64,000 bases of DNA, taken from positions 130,001 to 194,000 of the forward strand of contig JAJTWR010000326.1 of assembly GCA_021613335.1 (NCBI GenBank), given 5' to 3'. The stretch's first letter is position 1. Each line of letters starts with the position of its first letter. Both the position numbers and the translations under genes were made by a program. The notes under the pieces were generated by a model. That model saw nothing but the letters and a program-made list of their open reading frames with translations, ran no database searches and was not told the DNA's origin. Shown piece by piece: positions 11,901 through 23,636 of the stretch. The stretch comes from Whitmania pigra (taxonomy: Eukaryota; Annelida; Clitellata; Hirudinida; Haemopidae).

Positions 11901-14865
11901 GCGTAGTCGAGTCGTAGAAGTAAGCTGCCATACATGAGCTCTGACCATCGCATTTACCTGCTCCACTTGATGAACAAGTTGTGCAATGCACATCACAAGC
12001 TGGAAAATAATTTTTTTTTATTGTAAATCTAAATCCTAATCAATGTGATAAAAACAATTAAAGACCTTGACACGTTTGAGTTGATGATATTCCATATCTT
12101 GGCTGACACTGGCCTGCATCACATTTGCCAGGAGTAGAGCAGCCATTGCAATACTGAGAACAAGCTGAAAATGGTGATTATTAATCAAGTTATCTGGCAT
12201 TTTAGATTCAGGTATTAAGTGGTTTTATCTATTCTGGTGAGTGCAATAAATAATCAGTTAGATTTCAATATTCATAACTCAACCTTTGCAGGTGCTTGTA
12301 GGGGAGTCGAACATATAACCGAGTTTACAGTTCCCTTGATCACATTTGTTTTCTCCATTGATCAAGCAGGAGGTGCAACCCTCACTGCAGGCTGTTTAAC
12401 GAAACATTCCATTGGATAGACATTTCGAAGACGTGTGTGGGCAAAGTGGTGTAAATCATAATTCAATGATTTGTCCTTAATATTGGTCAACTTATGCGAA
12501 GGCAAAATGCAATGGAATATTGCGAGCTAAAATATGAATGGTTAAGAACTAAAAGACAAATGTATTTATTTAACATAATGAAATGATGAATTAATTGAAG
12601 CAATTAAATTGTAAATTATTTTAATAAAATTTCCAGAAACCAAGAAAACTTCTGGCTTGTAATTTCTGTTCTTCAGACGTTTTACTAAATCAAGCCTAGT
12701 TAAGTCATAGAACAAACCAAGGCATTGCTTCGAAGAATTCTTATAAACTGCTGAATTCAAGCATCCATTGGGATCACAGTTTCCAGCCTTGTTGATATCA
12801 CAGGTAAGGCAATACGAACCACAAGCTGCAAATTCCAATCGATTTTTTATTTATAATTTATCTCAGTTTAAACTTAATTTAAGAAAAATAAATTTTTATT
12901 TTGATTAATTTCATTGAATTTTATCTTATTTTGCTTTGCGTTACTTACCGGAGCATGACCTGTTGTCTGCCGACAGCACAAATCCCGGTAAACAGCCTTG
13001 GCAAAGACTGGTCTTGGAAGAACTTTCAACACAGCGAGCGCAATTGGTTGGACATGCTGAAATAAGTTACTTATTTTGTGGATTGCGAACTTCTTTAATA
13101 ATATGATTAAAGATGATCTTGTAGAAAATTATTCAGCTATAAATATTTCCCAGAGACACTAAAATTAATTTTTAGAGTTAAAAAAGTCTAGAGTTGGTTG
13201 ACGTTAAAACCAGAATAATGGGAAGTAAATTTACAAAGTAACAAATGTCAAATGCGAAGCATATGATTGGAACTTTTTAAATTAGCAGGCCCGTTAACAA
13301 ACAAATTATTGCCCCTTAGACTCCAAAAAGTTTTCTGATGTCTGCTCTGCGACAGCATTTCCGACTGCTTTGAAGAGATTATACTTAAAATCGTCTATCG
13401 ATGCCTGCTAAACATGAAATTTGTCATCTTTAAGTTCTACAGACATTATAAAGGGTTTTTACAGGGCCTCCATTATCGAAAATAGGCAAAGTTTTGCTTT
13501 TTGGATTACAAGATCTTATTCGTTAAGTTCAAAATAATCAGAGGATAGGGTAATCAGTAAATCTTAATAATGATATGAACCCATTTGGACATCATCGTTT
13601 TTCATTATAACATTTCTCATTACGTATTTCACAGCGTTTCACGTATCCCTACGTTTTATTTTCTGAATGCTTAAGGTTCACAAATACAAAAAATAAATGT
13701 AAATCCATCTCTTTTGCATAGAGGGATATTAAATACATTTAGTTAAGATTTAATGACTCAATCTCCCTAATTTTAATATTCAAGCGTTGGCTTATCTATT
13801 TTACTTTTGGCCGAAGGCTTTACTTAAATTGTTCTATGGGAATTTATTTGAACACTTACAACTATTTAAAGATAGATTTTCGCCAGAAAGGAAATGATAA
13901 AATAATTTCATTGTAATTGCAGTTACTCCTTTCGAACAATATAACTGCCAGAATATTATCAGCAGTTACTGTGCAGAACTTGCTGCCTTCTTTAACTTAT
14001 CTACATAAATAAATTCAAGATTTATACTTAAATTTATATTCACCCATTCAAAGTTGTACAGCTGCATATTTTAGTTTGAATAAACTCATCATCCTTTTCA
14101 TTCGTGCAAATTACTAATTTCAGGAGTGGTTAAATGTTTTGTAGGATTCCAATAAATGCTAAAGAAATGCGTTTTATAACAAAGTAATAAGTAATGATCA
14201 CTATTCAATTTGACAATGTCGTAAATGGTGAGTCATGTTCAGAGAGGGAAGGAATTTATTTCTGCGCTCGAAAACCACTCAACTGGGATCGGCCAAAATA
14301 TGCGTTTTCGTCATCAAAGGAATCGTGTTCGAAACCTCGTTTGGGAAATTTCGAAACTAAGGACTAAACCTCCGCTTGAGAAAGAACTTCTAACAGGCAT
14401 TGTTTAATTCGATTGCGTCATCATTTTAAAAACGTCGTCAAAAGTTGATAAGCAAAATTCTTTTTTCCCGCTTAGGTCAAAATTAATTCTATATTTTACT
14501 ACAAAACTCTTCTGTTTTATCATTTTAAATTATTTAATTTAAAAAATTAATATTTTAAAATTATTTTTAAAAAAATCAAATGATCACAAACAGCGGCTTA
14601 TACCTATACAAGCTAGTCGGTCGCCGGACATGATTTGGTTGAGATTACAGGCTGTGCATTGCAGTGGGGGGTTGGTGCTGGCCAAACAGTTGTCGATGGT
14701 CGATCTTTTCTGCCTCGGCACGCCATAGATTTCTCGAAAATTAAAAATTACGATTACATCCTCGAAATTTGTATTTCGACGGAATGAAATAGATACACGA
14801 AACACATCAAAGTTACTTGTCAAGAAGAACAAGAGAAATACAGCTTGAGGCAGTCTCTGTTTCAT
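1..14865 (-). CDS. Giant modular cysteine-rich secreted or surface protein (5' part; 3' end beyond window)
   Basis: Function unknown. The first exon (about 14605-14865) begins with a hydrophobic signal-like stretch (VFLLFFL) and has a dibasic RQKR site near residue 53. It is followed by about 44 short exons, each giving one 33-45 residue module of the pattern CPxNCxxC-x(n)-CxxC-xGFxL-x(n)-C, like furin-type or growth-factor-receptor cysteine-rich repeats. Exon ends from the left, about: 9-131, 307-423, 567-671, 738-873, 1021-1119, 1197-1305, 1537-1642, 1910-2011, 2926-3028, 3150-3275, 3337-3432, 3522-3580, 3722-3816, 4030-4152, 4253-4350, 4738-4835, 5010-5117, 5190-5280, 5520-5617, 5930-6028, 6298-6398, 6681-6775, 7056-7160, 7358-7465, 7614-7713, 7778-7870, 7950-8050, 8158-8266, 8574-8706, 8950-9045, 9302-9422, 9472-9582, 9718-9824, 9980-10086, 10160-10280, 10430-10541, 10735-10842, 10907-11018, 11130-11238, 11377-11492, 11888-12002, 12063-12166, 12283-12393, 12718-12826, 12950-13058. 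The exons I checked are phase 1-1, which permits tandem exon duplication. No transmembrane segment or kinase domain is seen in the window. Confidence 0.85.
2184..2817. mobile_element. Non-autonomous DNA element with TACCGTATTTTCA terminal inverted repeats
   Basis: The 634-bp block starts with TACCGTATTTTCA and ends with its exact reverse complement TGAAAATACGGTA. TAT flanks both ends, which could be a 2-3 bp target duplication. Just inside each end lie copies of GCGTGTTATAAT-like motifs (near 2210-2275 and 2717-2745). It sits in an intron of the giant cysteine-rich gene and has no coding capacity. The superfamily is not assigned. Confidence 0.6.
5700..5860. repeat. Dispersed repeat copy ('AACACGACACATKACGAC' family)
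   Basis: The stretch contains GGGCGCC, a GGAAGCCGGGTTGTGAACAC block and CACGACACATGATGAC followed by GTGCAGG. The same ordered blocks occur near 27590-27745, and shorter ones near 38975-39090, 11618-11715 and 18114-18245. It is GC-richer than its surroundings and lies within an intron of the giant cysteine-rich gene. The element class is unknown and no target duplication was found. Confidence 0.5.
9050..9285. repeat. Degenerate minisatellite in intron
   Basis: About eight imperfect units of roughly 28-33 bp with the core TATTAAGATACATYTATG. It fills most of the intron between two cysteine-module exons (about 9045 to 9302). Confidence 0.55.
11618..11715. repeat. Dispersed repeat fragment with TTTATAAAGCG core
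   Basis: It carries TTTATAAAGCGTCATAAGC followed by GGGCGCTCGACC and GAGCGCCTCATCCC, like the starts of the copies near 18114, 27590 and 38990. It lies in an intron of the giant cysteine-rich gene. Confidence 0.4.
13060..14600. other. First intron of the giant cysteine-rich gene; nothing further recognised
   Basis: AT-rich intron of about 1.5 kb between the signal-peptide exon and the first cysteine module. The 60-codon plus-strand open frame at 14225-14407 has no family signal, and I treat it as chance. Confidence 0.5.
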
Positions 14866-15343
14866 TTTCCTAAACGAAGGTAGGAGATGAAGTTCAAATT
14901 ATTAACTTTACCACAATTTCACTTTAACAATTTTTCTCTTGAATCCGATTAATATTTTAATCGCCCTTAAGAAGCTCTAGCTCTAGCTAATGAAGCTTGG
15001 GGCAGACCTATTTCCTTGGAGTCGAGTAAATAAACTGCATCTAAGCAACCATTGATCAATACCAAACACTCCTAACCTGGCACATCAGCAGTCAAGTATT
15101 CAGTAATTCTTCAGCCAATGTCATTGTCTACGAGAAGCTGTTCATTGAGTGCCTGAAATTTGATGATTAACCATTTAACCACTGCCTGCTAATGTTCATG
15201 TTCAGTTGCACATTCAAGCCTCGAATTGAAGTTGACAATTATTTTATGTCACCATGCTTCTGATTCACTCTAAAACCACTTTCACTTTTGATTTCATGAT
15301 GAAACGTTGTGAAATGTACGCGCGAAGTTAAGCGTCGCGCACA

Positions 15344-15406
15344 ATGGATGCCAATATTGGTAACGATAAAATGCGCTTCGATACGGTGGCCGGGAAAAAC
15401 ACGGAA
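15344..15406 (+). CDS. Candidate orphan first exon (21 codons)
   Basis: An ATG in a CpG-rich patch opens 21 codons (MDANIGNDKMRFDTV...) that end at a consensus donor, GAA|GTAAGC. The local base composition differs from the AT-rich flanks, which suits a 5' exon. No matching downstream exon was found: joining to the acceptor before the CDK2AP-like start (about 19753) in phase gives an early stop. It could be a 5' leader exon of that gene with a small upstream frame, or chance. Confidence 0.2.
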
Positions 15407-16579
15407 GTAAGCAGACGACAGCGGGAGAATGCGTTATTTTTATATTTAATGTGCCTTGATCGATCGGTTAATAAAGCAAGAAATAAATTATTAACATGTT
15501 CTTAATTTGAGACATGTCACTTCCCAGCAGTTAATATGATTATAAAATTTCAAGAATTTGTCACGTAGGTACAAACCTACAAATCAAATTAAATAAGACT
15601 TTATAATTGGTGGCGTAAGTCCGAATCACAGTACCCCAATGCCAACGAAAAAAGGCCACCGAGCTAGTTGTATTGTTAACAATTAACTAAATTATTTCAG
15701 TATTTCCGCTTTACATAACGAATATGTTGTTTAATGAATAGAATTGAACTCTTTCATTTATTTATTCTATTACAATCATTTGAATAATTGTAGAATGATT
15801 CAAACCAAAGCGAACTCAGAATTATTAAAATTATTTTATTAAGTTTTGTGAACTGTTTCCTGTGGTTTTGATATGTTCATTAGTTCGGTGTTAATTGTGA
15901 TGTTCTTGTGTCCTTTATCTTTTCATTGCTTCTCTTTCCATCGAGTATTTAATTCTATCGAAGAGTTTCCACCTTTGCTTCCATTAGCATGAAGTGACGT
16001 AATCATTTACCTTGGCAACGTGCAAATAATGAGAACAATCTGGCGTTACTAGCTACTCAATAAAGTCACTGTTTACCACAAACATTTATAAAAACATCGA
16101 ACTGAAATATACATTGGGAAGAATTGGTTTGAAAACGACATTTTGTTTATTAATTTCAAACATTTCAAATATTTTTCTAAAACATTTCTGCAATCCATGG
16201 TCACCCAGATGTGGCCAGTGGCATGGCTAAAGGAGGGCGAACACCCAGGGCGCCGTATATAAGGGGTGAAAATTATAAGGTAAAGAGAAACTAAATTATC
16301 AAAATTGGATTATATTTATTAAGTAATAGATTAAATTATTTTTTTGCATTATTCTACTAGGTGCCGCCATAAATGTTTCCAACATAAAATGAATTTTGAT
16401 TTGCGGAAATATCATCACATCAAATAGCAAATCGGATATGTTCCTTAATCACAATACTTGGGATTTTTGTTATTACTTATATAATTAACGCTTCGTTATG
16501 TTAATTCTTCTCATTCAGGCCATTCAATTCAATGAATTCAATTATAAACCAAGTGGAAGTATTGTCACATCTAGAACAC

Positions 16580-16650
16580 TTGGGCTGCACATACTGGAAC
16601 CATTGGGCGGATTTAAAGGAACACTCTACTAAAATTTTTGCACAAATTAT
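16580..16650. repeat. Dispersed repeat, copy A (TACTGGAACCATTGGGCGG)
   Basis: It shares the 19-base word TACTGGAACCATTGGGCGG, and looser flanking similarity (ACTA[AG]AATTTTT downstream), with a copy near 49725-49790 in the PLEKHH intron. Its class is unknown. Confidence 0.45.
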
Positions 16651-17345
16651 AAAATTGTTAAAATCATTTTTAAAAATAAATTAAAATGCATTTTTTTAAT
16701 TTTAATTGATTTTCTACTAATTTTTTTATTTTATAACAGATTTACTTAATTTTTTCTTCCTTATACCGCCCCCCTTAAACAGTTCTTTCCACCATCCTAG
16801 CCTTGCTTCGCTTTATTTCATATTTTAAATTTATTAATAATCTGGAGATTATCTATCAGCTGAGATATAATTTAAGATTTTGAGTCACAATGAAACAAAG
16901 TGATGTCGACAAATTATTTCGCCAGGTGGCGCTGATTTCCATTAAGCTTTCTAAAATTCTGATTAATGCATGGACTCGTTAACGTCGGAGATTAAATTTA
17001 AATTCGGATACAAATTACGTAAAACTCCACAGAATAGTTTGCAGCACATTTTTTTATTAAAACAAGCAAAAATTGGCTCGTAACAGGACTACAGTAACGA
17101 GAACAGTACATTTGCAACTGGAGATATACGCCATACAAAAAACTTTTGAAATCATTTCATTCGTATTGACATTCTAAGCCCGTATTTTATTTATAAAAGC
17201 ACGTTGGGTAACCCCGAAACTCATTTGACCAAAATGGCTGGCGAGTCAACGATTAATATTGAAATTAGGTGAATCAAGCATAATCACCACTTTAAAATGC
17301 GCATGATTACCATACACAGTGTACAACATCCTGACATAAACAAAG

Positions 17346-18113
<768 letters not shown>

Positions 18114-18245
18114 GCATAGCGTCAGAGGCGCCTTGTGTCTTCGCTGTCCCATGAAGTCCTGAAGAGGTGGGTATTCGGGTGGCGCTTGAAGAGCTCCAGG
18201 GATGGCTGGGCTCTGACGATGGGAGCCATTCCCCATTCTCCTCCT
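18114..18245. repeat. Dispersed repeat copy abutting the (AAT)n array
   Basis: It begins GCATAGCGTCAGAGGCGCC, matching GCATAGCATCAGAGGAGC at 27607. It is GC-rich (GGGTGGCGCTTGAAGAGC). A retroposon with an AAT-rich tail next to it would explain the junction, but this is inference. Confidence 0.5.
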
Positions 18246-18310
18246 TCTCTCAGGCCCCCCTAAATTCGCCCTTGATAGTCAGTAAACTGGATTTTTGGTA
18301 GCCATACTGC

Positions 18311-19042
18311 TGCTCAAATGGCGATAGCTCACGTGGCAGTTGCTCACATAGATTGCGCACATGGGCAATTGCTTACAATGACAGTTTCCTACGCAGAATA
18401 TTGCGCATACCAAAATTTTTGACGTTTATTTGAAATGTTGTTGAATTCGTTTAAAATATAATTTCTTATGTGAACAATTAAGCAATAAAAAAATATAAGA
18501 AAAATGTTAAATCTATTTTTATGTTCTCCTTAGTGCGCAGGGCCGCATTTAGAAATTGAATTCGTGTGGGTTCGAATCAGGGCCGCCGAGAGAAAAAATA
18601 AGTGCCGGTTAGAGACTTTTTCTGAGCCCTCTTTCCATCATTAGTCATATCTAGATGATTCAGTTGGAAATCCAAAGGCATAAAATAATAGAATGATATG
18701 AAGTTGGTCAAACTTAATAAAATATAAAGACAAAAATAAAAATAAAAATTTGTTTAATTTTCATCTTATGATTTGCTAAAATTAGATGGGCCTTCCTGGA
18801 AGATGTTGAGGTGGAATTTCCTTTTCAGCATCAAAGTAACAATAAAAATTTCATGCGTAATTGCCCATTTCAATTATGAGCTTTAGCGTTCATGAGTCCC
18901 TAAACTTGTTTTAGGCTCCGACCGCGCCTCTTCGTGGGGTCTGGTTCAAATTAATCAATTAAGCAATTACCCATGTGCGCAACAATCTATGTGCGCATCT
19001 ACCATGTGAGCAAGTGCCACGTGAGCTATCGCCATTTGAGCA
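18311..19042. mobile_element. Foldback-type DNA element with about 95-bp terminal inverted repeats
   Basis: The left arm (18311 to about 18403) and right arm (about 18958-19042) are imperfect reverse complements: TGCTCAAATGGCGATAGC and CACGTGGCA are shared, as are GCGCACATGGG and AATTGCTTA. Each arm carries repeated GCTCAC/GCGCAC hexamers about 13-17 bp apart. The 540-bp centre is non-coding. No certain target duplication was found. Confidence 0.8.
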
Positions 19043-19773
19043 AAAGTCAGGGAACCGGATTTTCACATTAAAATTCATGAATGAATTAGCGCAGTAAAAT
19101 GTACTTATAAAACAATGATGATGTTAATTATTTTGAATGCAGATGTACAATTGAAAAATAATTTTTTTAAACTGGTTACGTACAAATATTTTGTCTACCT
19201 AATTATACTCTTTGGTTAATGTTTTCGTATTGCTTGCAAGTGTTGAGAACGGTGTTGGCTCGCAGGTTAGGATTATTTTCGTCTTCAATTTGTTATTTGT
19301 ACACTTTGGATAGTATTATTCTAAAACTTGTTTAGTTTAATGCCCTACGTTTTATTATTATTATTATTATTTATTAACAAATGGCTGCCTGAAATCCATG
19401 CTTTTTAAAACAATCAGTTCATGATCCAAAACTATTTAAGCTTAGTTCAGTGGCAATACATGATAAAATGACACAGTTTACAAACCCTTTAAAAAAGTAC
19501 GTTTTTAAAGAGAGGCTTACAATATACATTGTTAAAGATATCATTTTTGCTAGCTAGATAATCTGAGTAATAAGTCACTCTTTTGTATTTGTAACATTTT
19601 GGAAAAATTAGTCTTTATTGTCAGAGCACTTCTTTCTGCAACATTCCATCAAAGCACAATTGGTTTCTTGTTAAATTATTGGTGTCACCTTTTGTTGCTG
19701 GTGTTTCTTGTTGTTAAGCTTTTATGGGAGTGTTTACAAATTTCCACATTTTTCAGAACTTTGATCTCTGAAA
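19043..19773. other. Upstream region of the CDK2AP-like gene
   Basis: AT-rich, with a short (ATT)n near 19352-19372. A good acceptor (CACATTTTTCAG) ends at about 19754, 20 bases before the ATG, suggesting a 5'-UTR intron. Overlapping small frames are not convincing. Confidence 0.4.
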
Positions 19774-20145
19774 ATGAACGCTGCTATCCACGACGATGAT
19801 GTCATAGTTGAGTCGAGCAGTTCTGGACCAGGAACTCCGATGAATCCCAGCAACCCCGACACTCCGAGATCCTTCCTTGAGAACGAAACCAGAGGCACTC
19901 CTCCGCCATCCCGTCCTCATTCTTCTTTCTCTTTGGCCCAACATCCTCACTCCTCTGCATACCTTTCTGCCTCTCAGAGCAAGTACAGTCAGCTGTTAGC
20001 TGTTGTCGAGGACATGGGCAAGGACATTCGGCCGACCTATGCGGGCAGCAAAATTTCCGCCGAGCGACTCAAGAGGAGCATCATGCATGCGAGGATTTTG
20101 GTTCGAGAGTGTCTCACAGAATGCGATCGAGCTGCCAGAAGCTGA
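19774..20145 (+). CDS. CDK2AP: CDK2-associated protein 1/2-like (DOC-1 family)
   Basis: An uninterrupted 123-residue protein. Residues 1-66 are Ser/Pro-rich and variable. Residues about 69-123 are the conserved family domain ([20 protein letters not shown], then [30 protein letters not shown], ending RAARS). The end corresponds closely to the C-terminus of vertebrate CDK2AP1. Known family members bind CDK2 and are subunits of the NuRD chromatin complex in the nucleus. Its length is close to that of the vertebrate proteins (about 115-126). A probable acceptor 20 bases upstream suggests an intron in the 5' UTR. It lies about 540 bp upstream of DPH7 on the same strand. CDK2AP1 and CDK2AP2 cannot be distinguished here. 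Confidence 0.92.
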   Translation: MNAAIHDDDVIVESSSSGPGTPMNPSNPDTPRSFLENETRGTPPPSRPHSSFSLAQHPHSSAYLSASQSKYSQLLAVVEDMGKDIRPTYAGSKISAERLKRSIMHARILVRECLTECDRAARS

Positions 20146-20371
20146 ACCTTTACTGATAGCATTTGTACATAATATGTCGTCTACAAAACTTTTAAACTGT
20201 TTCTTTATTCAAGAACTATTTCTGTCACTTTATTTGTTCCATTTTACTCAAATTGACATTCTTAGGGCAGTCATAAATTGCATGCATGAGTGCTTCTTAT
20301 CAGTTTAAACATCAAAATCCTTAAAATATGTTTTGCCATTCGAATGTTTAAATTTGGATATAAAAACATTG

Positions 20372-20377
20372 AATAAA
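20372..20377 (+). promoter_or_regulatory. Polyadenylation signal AATAAA
   Basis: A canonical hexamer 227 bp after the CDK2AP-like stop codon, in plausible 3'-UTR context. Confidence 0.45.
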
Positions 20378-20681
20378 AAGTAATGTATGATAAACTGATC
20401 ATTTGATTATTTTTTCTCATTTTTTATTGAAACACAAAAAGTTAAGTACAGATTTGAACTCAAAAGAAAAATGATCTTTCGAAGGGAAGAAGAGCTGCTA
20501 GCATAGGTTCTATTGCAGAGGATGTAGACATTAGTTGTGCTTCATTAAAGTACAATTTATCAATTAATTGTGCATTATTGTTGAAAATGATAGCTTATAC
20601 ATGCATTTTTGACAATGGATTAGATTGGATGATTTGTGCATATTTATTTAAAAATGTGAATTGTTGAACCTCAGGTTAATA

Positions 20682-22487
20682 ATGCAAGTTCAAGATCCTT
20701 TGAAGCTGTTTGAGTTTGATGTTGTTTACTCTGCTGATTCAGTTGAATGGTGCCCAATTGAGGGATTCCAAGACATTCTACTCTGTGGAACTTATCAATT
20801 GGTATTGCTATCACAATGTGAATCTAGAGACTTTTATTGGCAAATATGTGATGATCCGCCCAAATCTTATTCAGCAAAATGGAGCTTGTGAGGCTGATAA
20901 TCAACTTTCGCAGAGAGTTGGTCGAATGCTGTCGTTCAAGTTGAAGCCATCAACTGAAGAGAGTTCTACGAATGAAGTGATGCTCGACAATGTTTATGAA
21001 AGGGACATGGCCGGTATATTGGATATGAAATGGAGCTGCAAGCCTTTGAACGGATTGCCTGCGTTTGCAGTGGCAGACTCGGAAGGCGTCATCTCAGTTT
21101 GGAATCTCCAAGAAATGGATGAAATTTCCATTCAGTGTTTTCAGAAGGTTTCTGTCGATGAATTCGAGCAGGGCTCCCTTGCCTTGTCACTGGATTGGAA
21201 CAATGCAGTGCACAACAGGTCGGTCCATCTGTGGAAAGTTTTGTGCTTACGGAGTTTGTGATTTTATTAATTAAAGTTTGAGTAAAGAACTTGTAATTCA
21301 GTTTATACTTACATGATTCATCATTTTAAGCAATTAACTTTATGTCAGTTCACCAAAAATTGTGACAAGTTTTTCAAATGGAGAACTGGCAACGGTTAAG
21401 TTTTCTGAAAGTGAGGCTGTTATTGAAGACCATTTCTTGGCACATGAATTTGAGGCATGGATTTGTGCCTTTAATTATTTCAATACTCATATAATATATT
21501 CAGGTAAAATATCATTTATCAACTAATGATATATGTTTATTTATTTTGATAAGTAATTTGTTTTATTAGGAGGTGATGATTGTAAACTGAAAGTTTGGGA
21601 TGACAGAGCTGGTTTTGGTCGAGCAGCTCTTACATCAAAAAGGTTTTTTGTATTTGATCTCTATCAAATATATTTTTGTATTTGATCTCTATCAAATATA
21701 TTTTTTGCATTTGATCTCTATCAAATATATTTTTGTATTTGATCTCTACCAAATATATTTTTTGTATTTGATCTCTATCAAATATATTTTTTGCATTTGA
21801 TCTCTATCGAACATATTTTAAATTCCATCTCAATTATTTATTTTACAGACATTCTATGGGTGTTTGCAGCATCCAGCAGAATTATCACATTGATAACATT
21901 TTAGCCACTGGAAGGTTGATTGTTTGTTTATAGATTTTCCAAAAGTTTGCATGGCTTTTTGCCACTAAATCATTATTCAAGGTATTAAAAAGATGATGCT
22001 TGTTTCAAATAAAAATTCATCTAGCTACGATGAGCACATCTTGCTGTGGGATCCAAGGGCTATGAAGACACCTTTGAGTGACACTCATGTCGGTGGTGGG
22101 GTTTGGAGGCTCAAGTGGGAACCTTTAAAGGGTCAAAACCTTGCTGCGGCTTGCATGCACAATGGCTTCCATGTTCTGGATTGCCACAATGTTTCAGAAG
22201 GTTTGCTTTTCATACTCATGGAGTTTTAGTGTGTTTTACAATAAATTTATGTAATAAACCTAGTGGTTTTTATTTAATAATGTCTTTGCCAACAATTTTC
22301 AGATATGCCGCTTCCTGTAATAGCCTCTTATAACAGACACCAGTCTCTGGCCTATGGTGTCGACTGGTGCAGCCTGAACTCTGATTATATTTTCTCTAAT
22401 CACCTCCATTCTAGTCCCTCAAGATTGCTCTCTTCATGTTCCTTTTATGATCACTCAATGCAAATATGGAGTGTCAATATCAACTAA
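20682..22487 (+). CDS. DPH7: Diphthamide biosynthesis protein 7 (WD-repeat methylesterase)
   Basis: DPH7 (WDR85/Rrt2) demethylates diphthine methyl ester on elongation factor 2 in the cytoplasm, before the final amidation to diphthamide. Seven exons with matching phases: 20682-20801, 20875-21218, 21349-21503, 21570-21642, 21849-21914, 22025-22200, 22303-22487, giving 372 residues. WD-type strands are visible ([31 protein letters not shown]). The family signature is clear: [11 protein letters not shown] followed by [12 protein letters not shown], then a C-terminal YGVDWC and [12 protein letters not shown]. The first intron is only 73 bp. The ATG at 20682 follows a possible acceptor (CCTCAG). 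The intron at 21643-21848 is nearly all minisatellite. Confidence 0.93.
21643..21825. repeat. Minisatellite of six palindromic 28-29-bp units filling a DPH7 intron
   Basis: The unit core is GTATTTGATCTCTATCAAAT, followed by ATATTTTTT. Each unit holds the inverted pair TTTGAT/ATCAAA. The array begins at the splice donor and occupies most of the 206-bp intron. Confidence 0.9.
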
Positions 22488-23636
22488 ATAGATATAGGTT
22501 GAATAAAATATGTTTGCATTTGTCAAGGGAATTAATAAGCAACCTTGCGGAATGAATGCTTGTTAAGTATTTGATTTAGCCAATGCATTAACGTGGATTT
22601 CGGGTGAAAAAACTTATTTGTGAATCCATTAGACCTTGATGTTGTGAAAAGAATGTGCCCACAATTATTTTCAAAAGTGGCTTTAAAGATGTAGCCTCGC
22701 TTTCAGCATTGTTCTAACATTCAATCGGTAGGGTTGATAGGCTGAAAACCATCAGGAAAATTGCTTTACTTTACACAATTTATTGATTTTCAATTTACTA
22801 CTCAAAACTACAACAAATAATAAAGCTAGTTTTTTTGCAATAAGGATAATTTTGTATACTTTTTGGCAATTTATGTTTACAAAAGTTACTCTTGTATATG
22901 TCTACTTCCGTACATAATACGGAGTATCCTTGCGTCTTGTTCTACAAACTATTGCTTAATAATTAATCTACAAACAATTAAATCCATGGCCATATGAAAG
23001 CCTCTCTGATTCCACTAGTGTGTCTTACAAGTATCTTCATCATTGGTGATTGAATTTTGCTCTGGCAATTTGTTGGTTAATAGCCTTTCAATCTAAACTC
23101 ATAAGATAATGTTCCTCTAACTTTAATTTGAATAAATTTTGTCAACTACTAAAATTTTATGGTAAATACTTACGTTCTTATTTTGCAATAAGTTTAGGAA
23201 TTAATATATGAAGAAATGAAAATTTGTTAAAAAGTGCCTAGTTATTAAAACTTATTTTTATTTAAAAATATGCTTTAAATTTAACTATAAAGATAATTAC
23301 GACTTTATCCACTTTTTGGGATATTTTCATAACAGGGTTCACTAGTCAACTGTTATGCCGTCGCCTTAATAAAATCGCCTTAAATTAGTCCGTAAGTTCG
23401 GAATATACATTGAAGACCAAGTCTCTATAGGTTGCTTATATTTTGTTTTAATTACCCACTTAATTTTATTTTAAAATTTAATCAGTGTTATTGTTAAATT
23501 TAAAATTTTCATACCCCATCCTACATAATTAATTGAGGTTATTTATTTGATGGCTTGAAATTATGAATTGATTTTTTTCTTGCTAATTTTAGTGGACTTG
23601 AGGAACTATCAGTATTATTTCTAAACAACATCTGTA
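22488..23636. other. Intergenic, DPH7 to unknown coiled-coil gene
   Basis: It holds AATAAA at 22502-22507, 15 bp after the DPH7 stop. No coding exon, RNA gene or repeat is recognised in the remainder. The 5' leader of the next gene may include an acceptor just before 23592 (TTTTAGTGGAC). Confidence 0.4.

Larger units (their letters stand above)
14866..17345. other. Intergenic region upstream of the giant gene
   Basis: It should hold the promoter of the minus-strand giant gene, but I see no clear TATA box. It contains a locally CpG-rich patch near 15315-15430 (see the candidate exon), a GC-rich patch at 16210-16262 (GGGCGAACACCC, AGGGCGCCG) that looks like transposon debris, and a dispersed repeat near 16580-16650. 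No supported coding exon is present otherwise. Confidence 0.4.

Noticed and set aside
18560..18590. GGGTTCGAATC, which looks like a tRNA T-loop or B box
   Set aside because: It is inside the inverted-repeat element and no A box, acceptor stem or anticodon arm could be placed around it.
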